A DNA stretch of 64,000 bases from Nitrospira sp. BO4 (GTDB lineage Bacteria > Nitrospirota > Nitrospiria > Nitrospirales > Nitrospiraceae), in the NCBI GenBank assembly GCA_030144965.1, contig JAMPUU010000014.1, positions 129,822 to 193,821 on the forward strand. Reading direction: 5' to 3'. Position 1 is the stretch's first letter. Each line of letters starts with the position of its first letter. The position numbers and the translations under genes were made by a program. Below the pieces are notes generated by a model. It saw only the letters and a program-made list of their open reading frames with translations. It was not told the origin of the DNA and ran no database searches. This document shows positions 36,803 through 44,863 of the stretch, in pieces.

Positions 36803-37146
36803 TGAGACCTCCCTACTGGACAGCACAGGTCGAAATCAATGTGCAAGAAAATACATTGTGATGAAAGACTGAGGCTTCACGCTTGTAACAAAAATCAGAA
36901 AGTCGGTCAACCAAAAATTCTTTCTTTTTCTTGGGTTACATCTTATTCGGTTTACCGTCAGATGAAACATCATTCGATTGTCGATCAGTGAAACCGATAT
37001 CAACCTACAGGGCAGCGGCCATGATTCATGAGGCTGATTGGCCCCATCGCATTTACCCCCTTTGCACGTATCTCAAATATCCTTTTATTTCTAGACAGCG
37101 TCAGGAATCCCCAGGTAAGATCCAGCGAAAGTCCTTAGAGTATCTT
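36803..37146. other. Divergent intergenic region
   Basis: About 344 bases between the Tat-exported protein gene and the response-regulator gene. A+T-rich around 36870-36960. The frame of the regulator remains open through much of it, but nothing there resembles a protein domain. No clear promoter pair was found. Confidence 0.45.
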
Positions 37147-37512
37147 ATGGCAAATATCCTGGTCATCGACGACGAACCATCCATCCGGGGGCTGCTCAAA
37201 GAAGTCCTGGTGAAGGCGGGTCATCGTGTATTTGAGGCAGAAGATGGCCAAAAAGGGCTCACCCTCTATCAGCAAGAAGCCGTCGATCTCGTGATCATGG
37301 ACTTATTGATGCCGGAGACGGACGGCCTTGAAGCAACTCTTCAGCTCACTCGAGAGTATCTCGACGCCAAAGTGATTGCCATCACGGGGGCGCAAGGTGA
37401 TCACAACTTCTTGGATGTCGCGAAACTCTTCGGCGCCCGCCGCACCTTCGAAAAACCGTTCGACATCAACAAACTGGTTGAGGCGGTGAACGAAGAACTC
37501 GCCGTCGGTTGA
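37147..37512 (+). CDS. Single-domain response regulator
   Basis: 121 residues, a stand-alone receiver domain: NILVIDDEPSIRGLLKEVL (acidic pair D9/D10 region), phospho-acceptor Asp in VDLVIMDLLMPETDG (about 54), T/S switch in AITGAQG and Lys in FEKPFD. No output domain, so it is CheY/Spo0F-like. The upstream-extended reading frame is rejected because homology begins at the ATG at 37147. No kinase gene is nearby. Confidence 0.9.
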   Translation: MANILVIDDEPSIRGLLKEVLVKAGHRVFEAEDGQKGLTLYQQEAVDLVIMDLLMPETDGLEATLQLTREYLDAKVIAITGAQGDHNFLDVAKLFGARRTFEKPFDINKLVEAVNEELAVG

Positions 37513-37544
37513 ATCTGGTTCACGCGGACACACTCGACTCCGAG

Positions 37545-38399
37545 CTATCGTTGACCTGTCAGTTCCTTCCGTGCAAGACCGCGCATCATGGCTGGATCGC
37601 CGTATCCTACCTCACTCAGCGCATCCAGCAAGTGCAGTCCCTTCGACGCGACCAATTCCTTTGCCCTCGCATAGTTCCTCGCGCTAAACCGCGCGACAGC
37701 CGGCTGACCGTTCACAATCTGACAGGCCAGCACCTCACCGTTCACTTCGAGCGTACCGCCTTGTTCGATCAACGTCTTCGCCTGAGCCAGCATGATGCCG
37801 TGAAGCGCGGCAAACTCCTGTATGCCCCCGGTCTCGACCAGCCGTCCGTCCGGCATGATACAAAGCCGCTTGAAATGCGGTGACCAGTCCTTCCGGAAAT
37901 CGATATATTTGATGCCGCCGCCTTTGGCGACAGCGCGATCCAATGTCCGGTAATCCAGCCCCAAATTCTTCTGCTCCAGCTTGGCTTTCAGCTCGCCCGG
38001 CAACGTCTTCCGAAAGACCTCTAGCGCCGCATCAAGCAGCGGAACCACACCGGTTCGAACCGATCGCTCTGCCTCGGCGAATTGCATAAGGTCTAACGTC
38101 CACGTTTGCTTCGGCGCTTGCCCGGAAGGATCAATCCAGCAGGCAAACAACCCGCGTGTGAGAATGCCGCCCTCCCCCGGGTACACGTAGACTCCGCCTT
38201 CTGTCAGCAAGGTCGTCATCGTCTCAAGCGGCACGTCATAGCTTTCCGCGAGGATCTTCGCATGAACCGATATATTCTCCGCCTCGGTCATAGCACAGAC
38301 GGTCACATTCCCCGGTGCGTCGAACTCGGAATAGTCTTCGACGATGTTATAGAGCACCGCGCGTTTCGGCTTTTCGGCTTTCTTTTTGATCTTGAACAT
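37545..38399 (-). CDS. Conserved protein of unknown function beside SagB-like gene
   Basis: 284 residues, soluble, no signal peptide and no motif I recognise. The start is Lys-rich (MFKIKKKAEKPKRAVLYNI). Later parts alternate helices and strands (LTEGGVYVYPGEGGILTRGL; GGIKYIDFRKDWSPHFKRLC). It follows the SagB-like gene by 58 bases on the same strand and may work with it; this is inference from position. The start is preceded by a GAGGGACG-like site inside a repeat-rich spacer. Confidence 0.65.
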   Translation of the reverse strand: MFKIKKKAEKPKRAVLYNIVEDYSEFDAPGNVTVCAMTEAENISVHAKILAESYDVPLETMTTLLTEGGVYVYPGEGGILTRGLFACWIDPSGQAPKQTWTLDLMQFAEAERSVRTGVVPLLDAALEVFRKTLPGELKAKLEQKNLGLDYRTLDRAVAKGGGIKYIDFRKDWSPHFKRLCIMPDGRLVETGGIQEFAALHGIMLAQAKTLIEQGGTLEVNGEVLACQIVNGQPAVARFSARNYARAKELVASKGLHLLDALSEVGYGDPAMMRGLARKELTGQR

Positions 38400-38473
38400 T
38401 TCTCGGATCGTCCCTCGTATCTCGTCGCTCCTATTTCGTATCTTGCGAAATACGCCTCACTCGATACGCTTCA
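38400..38473 (-). repeat. Dispersed GTGAAGCG/TATCTCGT-type repeat tract
   Basis: On the minus strand the tract reads GTGAAGCGTATCGAGTGAGG and continues with CGTATTTCGCAAGATACG and GACGAGATACGAGGGACG. The first 12 bases, GTGAAGCGTATC, recur at 41439-41450. The tract also encodes the last residues of the SagB-like protein (KRIE-stop) and supplies the ribosome site of the next gene. Confidence 0.45.
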
Positions 38474-40223
38474 CGTGTCCATACGGCGGCAAGCTCTGTA
38501 ACCGTCGGTCTTCTACTGGTCCACCAATCGTGAAGTGGTAGAGCGACTGCAGCGCCAAATTTTGAATGCCGACCACTTCGTGGACCGGGTCATCGAAGAA
38601 ACAGCCGATTCCCGTGGCCCGAACTCCCGCGGCTTCGGCCTCCAAATACAGCACCTGTCCAAGCAATCCCGACTCCCAAAACATCCGCGGATACCACCAG
38701 GCGCCTCGCGCCCGCAATGATCCCTCGAGCTCGGCCAGCATTCCAAAGGAAAACGCGCTGTCGCCGGCGATGTCCTGATGACAACTCACTTGCGCCGCCA
38801 GCTTTTTCGCATCGCCTTCCAGCAACCAATAGAGCGGCAAGTCCGCGGGACATTTCGGTGCGACGGTCCAGATCAGTTCGGGATTCATCGTTTGCTGAAT
38901 GAACGACAGTTTCTTGGTATCGCGCACGAGGAAATAGAGTCCTGGTGGAAGTCCATCGACACGATGGATGAATATCACGAGGTGAATGGCAGGGTCATGA
39001 GGCCAGGCATCCCACGGCATCGGCCGCTCCAGCTGCGGACGTTCAGCCCGCGGCATGACCCGCTGCATCATGTGAAGGAAGGTTGCGGCGGAAATCGACG
39101 TTTTCCCGTCAAAGGCCACGGCGCTTCGTCGCTGACGAATGATCTGCCCCGCCGTGATACCCACATCGTTCTTGGGGTGTGAAGCATGAATCGTGTCGAT
39201 TGGTGGGATGAGGGTCACCGGGAGAGTAATGATCGGTTTCTCACTCTGCCTTTTCCACGAAGCCTCGGCCGCCTCATCGATAATGTCCCAATGGACGCCG
39301 TGCTCCCGGCTCAACGTATTGGCTTTCCCATGCCAAGTTGCACCCGCTAGGTCCTTCACAATTGCCACATCAAGAAACAACGGCATCTCCAAATGCTCGC
39401 GCTTCACGAACGACGCTTCACGCTTCACGTTTTCAGGTGGCCAGACCACCGCCAGACAATCGGGATGTTCTGCTTCAGCCTTCTCAAAATCCTCCTGGCG
39501 ATCTGTCCCGAGCAGCATGGCTACGGTGGCTTGATCCAGACCGTCCAACAGCACCATGTTCCAGCCAAGAGTCGCCGCCGCAATCCGGGCCGTGCCGATC
39601 GCATGGCCTACATCATGATTGCAGTAGCGAAATGCCCGCTCGCCATATTTCCATGCCTCTCGCCAGTGAACCGAGGTCAATCCAAACAGAAAGGCGCTTT
39701 TAGGGAAAGACGCCAGCAGACGTTCCACGATGTCAGCCCGCCATTCCGCTCTAAACTCCAGCCCGTGTTCTTTCGGGGCATAGTGATAGAGGCCTGACGT
39801 CAGATCGAGTCCATCGATTTGCGGTAAGACCACATAGCCTTCCGTCGGATGCAGGTTGCCGGAAGATGGATTACTCCGCAGCGCCCATTTTGACTCTCCC
39901 GCTATCTTCCAAGCGGACAAAGCAAGCGCAAACTCGAAGAACCGCGAAAGAGTTCGCACATTCACAGGCTGACAGGGAACGGCTCCCTGCGCATACATTG
40001 CTTCATACGCGGGCGACAGCGGTTCTTCGTCAAGCTTGAGTAATGGAAGGGGGATTAACAGGGCTCCTTCAAACCGCCGGAACGGATCCGGCTGGTTCGC
40101 CCAATCCAAGTGCCCCAATGACCGTGCGTACCGGTTGAAATGGTGTTTGGTCTGCACGTGATACCGAATGACCTCATTGAGGAAATCAGCTTGTGCAGCT
40201 TGGGGAGACGGTGTGGTGTTCAT
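38457..40223 (-). CDS. SagB/ThcOx-like protein with two nitroreductase domains
   Basis: 588 residues. Two nitroreductase-fold halves are visible: the first at about 80-260 (SKWALRSNPSSGNLHPTEGY is the FMN-site signature of SagB-type oxidases), the second from about 365 (IRQRRSAVAFDGKTSISAAT) with a late EAAGVRATGIGCFFDDPVH. SagB-type enzymes oxidise azolines in thiazole/oxazole peptides, but no YcaO cyclodehydratase is in the window, so the substrate is unknown. A repeat (39401-39429) is carried in frame near residue 270 as VKREASFVKRE. Confidence 0.8.
   Translation of the reverse strand: MNTTPSPQAAQADFLNEVIRYHVQTKHHFNRYARSLGHLDWANQPDPFRRFEGALLIPLPLLKLDEEPLSPAYEAMYAQGAVPCQPVNVRTLSRFFEFALALSAWKIAGESKWALRSNPSSGNLHPTEGYVVLPQIDGLDLTSGLYHYAPKEHGLEFRAEWRADIVERLLASFPKSAFLFGLTSVHWREAWKYGERAFRYCNHDVGHAIGTARIAAATLGWNMVLLDGLDQATVAMLLGTDRQEDFEKAEAEHPDCLAVVWPPENVKREASFVKREHLEMPLFLDVAIVKDLAGATWHGKANTLSREHGVHWDIIDEAAEASWKRQSEKPIITLPVTLIPPIDTIHASHPKNDVGITAGQIIRQRRSAVAFDGKTSISAATFLHMMQRVMPRAERPQLERPMPWDAWPHDPAIHLVIFIHRVDGLPPGLYFLVRDTKKLSFIQQTMNPELIWTVAPKCPADLPLYWLLEGDAKKLAAQVSCHQDIAGDSAFSFGMLAELEGSLRARGAWWYPRMFWESGLLGQVLYLEAEAAGVRATGIGCFFDDPVHEVVGIQNLALQSLYHFTIGGPVEDRRLQSLPPYGHVKRIE
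39401..39429 (-). repeat. In-frame copy of the GTGAAGCG repeat inside the SagB-like gene
   Basis: Three copies of CGTGAAGC on the minus strand (plus-strand GCTTCACG at 39401, 39415 and 39422). They encode VKR-EASF-VKRE between the two enzyme domains, so the insertion keeps the frame. Confidence 0.5.
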
Positions 40224-40332
40224 TGATGACTGCCCCGGCTAAAGAGGTATAGCAGAGGATATACGCTGTTTATAAACTTGCACGGCCTAGGCTATTATCA
40301 TGATACATGCCGTCGCACAGTGTCAAAATAGC

Positions 40333-41055
40333 ATGCTTTCCCAAAGCGAGATATCGTTTAATCGTCAAACGATAGTTCGCGTGTTGAGTGCGATAACCTT
40401 TTCCCTCCTTGCTGCCAGTATTGCAGGGCAGCTGGCAAAGCATGAGCTCGGATACGATGATGCATATGGGATCATTCGCCTGTTCAACGTAGACACCGAA
40501 GGCAACGTCCCCACTTTCTTTTCATCATTTCTTCTGCTCTTGGCATCCTTGCTTCTTGCCGTCATCAGTGCACTCAAGAGAAGATCCAGCGATTCCCGGT
40601 GGCGCCAATGGGCAGTTCTCTCGTACGTTCTGTTGTACATGGCGGTTGATGAGGCCTCCGGCATCCATGAATTGCTGCACAGACCTGCTGATTGGTTGCT
40701 CGGCGAGCGCCTCAGCAGGATGCTCTACTTTTCGTGGATCATTTTTGGCATTGCCTTTGTCATAGGTTTTGCCCTTTCCTATCTGAATTTCTTCTTCAGT
40801 CTCCCCTCGAAAACACGAAAGCAATTCCTTGCTGCTGCGGCAACTTTTCTTAGCGGCGGGATGGGGATGGAACTTGTCGGCGGCTTCTACGGCGGATCAC
40901 ACGGTTTGCAGAATTTTCAGTTCTCCATGCTCTCGACAATGGAGGAGGGCCTCGAAATGGCGGGTGTTATCGTTCTCATCAGCGCCCTGCTGAATTATCT
41001 GATTGACCACTATGACGTACGGTTACGTCTCGATCATTTGAGCGAGAGTTCGTAG
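40333..41055 (+). CDS. Multi-pass membrane protein of unknown function
   Basis: About 240 residues with roughly six membrane helices (TFSLLAASIAGQL; FFSSFLLLLASLLLAVISAL; YFSWIIFGIAFVIGFALSYL; MAGVIVLISALLNYLI). A conserved-looking His/Glu patch DEASGIHELLHRP lies between helices 3 and 4 and could bind a metal. The ATG at 40300 is also possible; I prefer 40333 because a TATTAT box at 40293-40298 would start transcription near 40305. No family recognised. Confidence 0.6.
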   Translation: MLSQSEISFNRQTIVRVLSAITFSLLAASIAGQLAKHELGYDDAYGIIRLFNVDTEGNVPTFFSSFLLLLASLLLAVISALKRRSSDSRWRQWAVLSYVLLYMAVDEASGIHELLHRPADWLLGERLSRMLYFSWIIFGIAFVIGFALSYLNFFFSLPSKTRKQFLAAAATFLSGGMGMELVGGFYGGSHGLQNFQFSMLSTMEEGLEMAGVIVLISALLNYLIDHYDVRLRLDHLSESS

Positions 41056-41170
41056 TTCATCGCCTCGATGAGTTGATCTTCACTCCGTATCAGTGACAGA
41101 AATCCTGTTGACATCATTGACCTCCTTTTCTATCTCAGCTTATGCTGCAGAAACAGATTCGAGGAAGTTT

Positions 41171-41593
41171 ATGCAATTTGACCCTGCCCTTGCGGCCCAA
41201 GATGCCTTTTGTGAAGCGGAAGCCGAGCTCGGTACGGACTGGGATGCGGCTGTTGAGCTGGAAGACACTTTCTCCTCCAATGCGGGCATAACCGCGCGCG
41301 ACGCCTATGAGGGCCTGTTGGCGCTTGCGCGGCAGTATCCCAACGCTTATTCATTCCACGCTTTCTGCATTTATATTACGTGGCAGCAGGTGACCGAAGA
41401 AACCATCGCGCATCACTTCGAGACGGGCTTAAAGCTGTGTGAAGCGTATCTCGCATCTCGTGAAGCGCGAACAGAACGAGATGTTGAACAGATCGAAGAG
41501 CTGTACGGTTCGTTCAAGGCTGGATTGGGACTGGTGGAAGAGGACGAGATTCAGGCCGAGTATCGGCGAGACACGCCGAAGGGAGGAGACTAA
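41171..41593 (+). CDS. Small acidic protein of unknown function
   Basis: 140 residues, soluble, acidic and helical, rich in Ala, Glu and aromatic residues (EDTFSSNAGITARDAYEGLL; HAFCIYITWQQVTEETIAHH). It could be a TPR-like helical repeat. ATG 41171 is chosen because GAGGAAG lies six bases upstream; the frame extends to a GTG at 41093. A copy of the GTGAAGCG repeat (41439-41467) is read in frame as CEAYLASREARTE. Confidence 0.6.
   Translation: MQFDPALAAQDAFCEAEAELGTDWDAAVELEDTFSSNAGITARDAYEGLLALARQYPNAYSFHAFCIYITWQQVTEETIAHHFETGLKLCEAYLASREARTERDVEQIEELYGSFKAGLGLVEEDEIQAEYRRDTPKGGD
41439..41467 (+). repeat. In-frame copy of the GTGAAGCG repeat
   Basis: GTGAAGCG at 41439-41446 and 41460-41467, a 21-base period, with TATCTCGCATCTC between. 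The first 12 bases match the tract at 38400-38473 (minus strand). Confidence 0.45.
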
Positions 41594-41618
41594 GGGGAAA
41601 CGTACCGGGTACGATGTC

Positions 41619-41783
41619 CTACGTGCTGAGTCGGTTCTCGGAAGGGGAATGTGTATCGCGGATTATGGAGGGCTCAGGATCGGATTCGTCGAAGCCGCAA
41701 TGGGGGCACGGCATACACACCGGTCCATCGCAACAGTGATAAATATATTCCCGACCACATCGCTTGCAGTTCGTTTGCGCCAT
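41619..41783 (-). CDS. Tiny Cys-rich zinc-ribbon-like protein
   Basis: 54 residues, read from the ATG at 41783 to the TAG at 41619-41621. The N-terminal half has seven Cys, including two CxxC knuckles (CKRC at 6-9 and CPHC at 26-29), plus HCCDGPVC between. The C-terminal half is acidic and polar. The arrangement looks like a small double zinc ribbon. The ribosome site is weak, so expression is unproven. It is divergent from the TPR gene starting at 41836. Confidence 0.55.
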   Translation of the reverse strand: MAQTNCKRCGREYIYHCCDGPVCMPCPHCGFDESDPEPSIIRDTHSPSENRLST

Positions 41784-41835
41784 GGTTGTGTGCCGCACCG
41801 TAGCAAACTTTCCTCACCCTCTCAAGAGGCCTGAT

Positions 41836-42600
41836 ATGTCGGACAACCATAAACATCGGGCGCGAATCTTTCTTCATCGCGGCGATCTGGTTCAGGCTCG
41901 CGCTGCCTGGGAAGCGGCAGTGGCCGATGATCGAACCGCCGGCGATCAGCAAGCGCTCTCGGATTCACTTGGCAACCTCGGCAATACCTGCGCATTGATG
42001 AACGATTTTCCACGCGCAGAACAGTGCTATCGGGATGTCCTCCACATTCAACGAATTGAGCGCAACCTTACGGCCGTTGCTCATACCCTGGTCAACCTGG
42101 GTAACCTCCAGATCGCTTCCGATCATCCGGAAAAAGCCCGACCCTACTATTTGGAGGCCATGGATCTCTTGCGCCAGCTACAGGACAGCCGCGGACTCGG
42201 TATCCTCTACAACAACCTGGCGCTACAGGAGGCCCGTGACGGCCAGTGGGATCAGGCCGTTGCTTCGTTTAAACAAGCCCTCGACCATCATCGGACAGTC
42301 GGCAATGAAGAAGGACTCGCGGTGACTTATAGCCAACTTGGGAAATGCTACCTCGACCAGGAAGACCTGCTCAGGGCAGAACGCTGCTTGAACAATGCCT
42401 CAGAGCATTACATCAAACTCGGCAACGAACCGGCCGAAGCCGCCGTCCTCCGCCTGCTCGCAGCGGTGTATGAGACCCGACGCGATTCCCTTTCCGCCGT
42501 ACGCTGTCTTGAGCGTGTCGTGTCCCTTGACGAACGATACACCCTTCCTGAACTCCACACTGATTCCGCACATCTCTCCAAACTGCGCCATTCTGAATAA
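41836..42600 (+). CDS. TPR-repeat protein
   Basis: 254 residues made almost entirely of tetratricopeptide repeats, about five to six (SLGNLGNTCALMNDFPRAEQ, VNLGNLQIASDHPEKARPYY, YNNLALQEARDGQWDQAVAS, SQLGKCYLDQEDLLRAERCL). No signal peptide, so a cytoplasmic scaffold is likely. ATG 41836 is chosen because AAGAGG precedes it and the repeat-free upstream extension has no homology. Confidence 0.85.
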   Translation: MSDNHKHRARIFLHRGDLVQARAAWEAAVADDRTAGDQQALSDSLGNLGNTCALMNDFPRAEQCYRDVLHIQRIERNLTAVAHTLVNLGNLQIASDHPEKARPYYLEAMDLLRQLQDSRGLGILYNNLALQEARDGQWDQAVASFKQALDHHRTVGNEEGLAVTYSQLGKCYLDQEDLLRAERCLNNASEHYIKLGNEPAEAAVLRLLAAVYETRRDSLSAVRCLERVVSLDERYTLPELHTDSAHLSKLRHSE

Positions 42601-42807
42601 ACCGACTCTGCGCGGGCTCTCCATTTCTTACTGACCATTTTCTGTTCGCCGTCCAGCATTCTTTCATTTTCGAACGGGGCACGAAGCGTCCGACTTTCTG
42701 GACAGAATTCAAACCTCTGCTACCTTTAAAGCGTCACACCTAGTCGCCCATTGATCAAGTTTCACCTCACATGAGCCGACAGAGGATTGACTGACACAAG
42801 GATGTCT

Positions 42808-43404
42808 ATGCTCACTCGCACGATCATCGCCTTGGCGCTCGGCATCATCATGGCGGCGCCTTCTGTACAGGCCGGCGACGTTTCGCCGACGATCACGGTC
42901 GGCACGCAAGAAGTCGGGCTCACCGCCGGGTATATGTTCTCTCACCGACTGACTCACCTTCACACCACCAAACAACATGGACCTGCGTTGATGCCCACGT
43001 GGATGATGACGATCACCGATCCCATCGGCGACGGCTGGTACCGGGGGCAGGTCTCGCTCGGTGCAGAGATGGTCTACCTTGAGTTCCGAGAACCTCTGTT
43101 AACACACGGGGTCGGATTCACGCCGAGAATCAAGTACACGTTCGTCGCCTTGGGCCGTGTCCGGCCGTATGCAGAATTCGCCGGCGGGCCGTTCTGGACG
43201 GATCTCGGCGGTCGCATTCACGAACAAGCCAATCAATTCAACTTCGTGCTCACAGGTGGAGTGGGCGTGTCATGGTTTCTCACGTCGCAAATCGCCTTCA
43301 ATGCCGGCTACCGCTTCCACCATATTTCCAACGCTGGGACGGCATTCCCCAATCTTGGACTGAACGCGAGCCTGCCCTTCGGGGGGTTTTCATTCTATTT
43401 CTAA
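42808..43404 (+). CDS. PagL-like lipid A 3-O-deacylase (acyloxyacyl hydrolase family)
   Basis: About 198 residues. Signal peptide 1-22 (ending VQA), then an eight-stranded outer-membrane barrel pattern ending in aromatic FSFYF. The catalytic signature FHHISNAGTAFPNLGLN near residue 175 fits the His-Ser pair of PagL. It would remove the 3-linked acyl chain of lipid A at the outer membrane. AAGGA lies five bases before the ATG at 42808; an ATG at 42802 is possible. A lipoprotein gene follows after 13 bases. Confidence 0.85.
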   Translation: MLTRTIIALALGIIMAAPSVQAGDVSPTITVGTQEVGLTAGYMFSHRLTHLHTTKQHGPALMPTWMMTITDPIGDGWYRGQVSLGAEMVYLEFREPLLTHGVGFTPRIKYTFVALGRVRPYAEFAGGPFWTDLGGRIHEQANQFNFVLTGGVGVSWFLTSQIAFNAGYRFHHISNAGTAFPNLGLNASLPFGGFSFYF

Positions 43405-43417
43405 GGAGACAGCGATC

Positions 43418-44170
43418 ATGACAACGGATGCCTTTCGCTGGTCGGTCTTCGGTCTCGCCGGATTCATGATGTGCGCCGCGACCGGATGCACCCGATGGAT
43501 CGATGTAAAACCTACGGCAGCAGATCCACAGGCAGCCCTCACCCACTCGCTGCCCACCCAAGAACGAGTTCCGCTCGTGATGGATTCCTTTCACCTTTCG
43601 AGAAACGACTCGCCGCAATACTCTTCCGCCGACGTCGAACGGCGGATCTTGAACAGCGTTCAGGAAACCCGTCTGTTTTCGACCTTGATTCCCATGGGCG
43701 GAACATCCGATTCGCTCGGTGAAAAAATCGTGTCGGCCCGTATTACGGTGGACGAGACCATCGATCCCCATTCCGGCCTGTCCGCGCTGAAAGGTATCCT
43801 CATCGGAGGTTCCATGTTTCTCCTCTCACCCTTCTTCGATTTGGAATATGATTATGCCGTCAAGGTCGGCCTCGAGCTCGAGCGTTGGGACGGCCAATTG
43901 AAGCGCTATGAAGCCCGCTCATCGGGCACGGTCCATTACAAACTGTTCGGCGCCACGCCGGTCATGATCGACGAACTGAAGGGGCATGTGACGGACGCGT
44001 GCCTCGCCGACCTGACGGGACAACTCGTTCACGACACCAATCTCTACTTGGCCAGCAGCGCTACGTCGCCGGCCCCCGGCATCCGCACGGTGACCGTCAA
44101 AGCGCGAAAACCGACAACCGTGACCCCAACTCGTTCCATCGTCCCGGTCACCGCAGTACCGGCCCCGTGA
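43418..44170 (+). CDS. Lipoprotein of unknown function
   Basis: 250 residues. Lipoprotein signal with ATGC lipobox (lipid Cys24). The mature part is mixed alpha/beta and ends in a Thr/Pro-rich tail. A central segment (GILIGGSMFLLSPFFDLEYD) is hydrophobic. No family recognised. It is very likely cotranscribed with the PagL-like gene (AAGGAGA site in the 13-base gap), suggesting an envelope role. Confidence 0.7.
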   Translation: MTTDAFRWSVFGLAGFMMCAATGCTRWIDVKPTAADPQAALTHSLPTQERVPLVMDSFHLSRNDSPQYSSADVERRILNSVQETRLFSTLIPMGGTSDSLGEKIVSARITVDETIDPHSGLSALKGILIGGSMFLLSPFFDLEYDYAVKVGLELERWDGQLKRYEARSSGTVHYKLFGATPVMIDELKGHVTDACLADLTGQLVHDTNLYLASSATSPAPGIRTVTVKARKPTTVTPTRSIVPVTAVPAP

Positions 44171-44225
44171 GCAAGGCTCATCGGGTCTAAGTCAAACCTC
44201 CATCTGGCCCATCCGGCTCCTTCAA

Positions 44226-44234
44226 TGCTATAGT
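44226..44234 (+). promoter_or_regulatory. Extended -10 promoter upstream of the small TPR gene
   Basis: TGCTATAGT (-10 hexamer TATAGT at 44229-44234), with no good -35. A start near 44241 leaves a short leader containing GGAGAG before the ATG at 44265. Confidence 0.4.
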
Positions 44235-44264
44235 GCCTCTCCTCTACCAACGGAGAGACGCTTC

Positions 44265-44582
44265 ATGGACATTGACGCTTTTCGCCTCATGGTCGCCAAG
44301 AATCCCAAAGGATTTCTCGGTCGTTACGGACTGGGGAACAAGATCCTCCAGGAAGGCGGCAGTGTCGAGGAAGCTGTGGAGCATCTTACGGTTGCCACGC
44401 AACTGGACCCGACCCATGTCGCCTCCCATCTGGCGCTGGGCCGTGCATTGATCGGATTGGGCAGGAACGCTGATGCCAAGCCGATCCTCGCCGCCGGCAT
44501 CGAGGCCGCCCTCTCGGGACGATCCAACGGCGGCAAGGATCTGGTGCCGGAAATGCAACATTTGCTGCAGACCCTTGCATGA
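44265..44582 (+). CDS. Small TPR-like protein
   Basis: 105 residues with two to three tetratricopeptide-like helix pairs (FLGRYGLGNKILQEGGSVEE, AVEHLTVATQLDPTHVASHL, ALGRALIGLGRNADAKPILA). GGAGAG precedes the ATG. Followed after 28 bases by a 66-residue protein gene. Probably a protein-interaction module; partner unknown. Confidence 0.75.
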   Translation: MDIDAFRLMVAKNPKGFLGRYGLGNKILQEGGSVEEAVEHLTVATQLDPTHVASHLALGRALIGLGRNADAKPILAAGIEAALSGRSNGGKDLVPEMQHLLQTLA

Positions 44583-44610
44583 ACCCGCTTACGCGACACA
44601 GGAGTCACTC

Positions 44611-44811
44611 ATGAACCTCGACGATGCCAGAAAGCGAATTGAATCGGCCGTGACCCAATACGGACAACATGCCGCTCCGGCGATCGACCTCGTCATGGCC
44701 GAGGTTCGCTCCGATATGGGAGCCGGCGCATTCAACGACTTGATCGAAGAGTTCGATCTTGAGTTGCTGTACAACATCGCCCCGATGGAATCAGACCACT
44801 CCAGTAGTTGA
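44611..44811 (+). CDS. Small protein of unknown function
   Basis: 66 residues, acidic, mostly helical (LDDARKRIESAVTQYGQHAA; GAFNDLIEEFDLELLYNIAP), ending in a Ser-rich tail. ACAGGAG gives a good ribosome site for ATG 44611. Likely cotranscribed with the TPR gene before it. No Cys and no leader-like motif, so it is not a candidate for the peptide pathway downstream. Confidence 0.65.
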   Translation: MNLDDARKRIESAVTQYGQHAAPAIDLVMAEVRSDMGAGAFNDLIEEFDLELLYNIAPMESDHSSS

Positions 44812-44863
44812 GTAGCTATTCCCTGTAGCGTTTGTCACCCGGGGTTGTCACGCATTCCTGCCT

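Noticed and set aside
37545..40223. Thiazole/oxazole peptide (TOMM) cluster suggested by the SagB-like protein
   Set aside because: No YcaO cyclodehydratase, ocin-ThiF protein or precursor gene nearby, and it is more than 6 kb from the RiPP operon.
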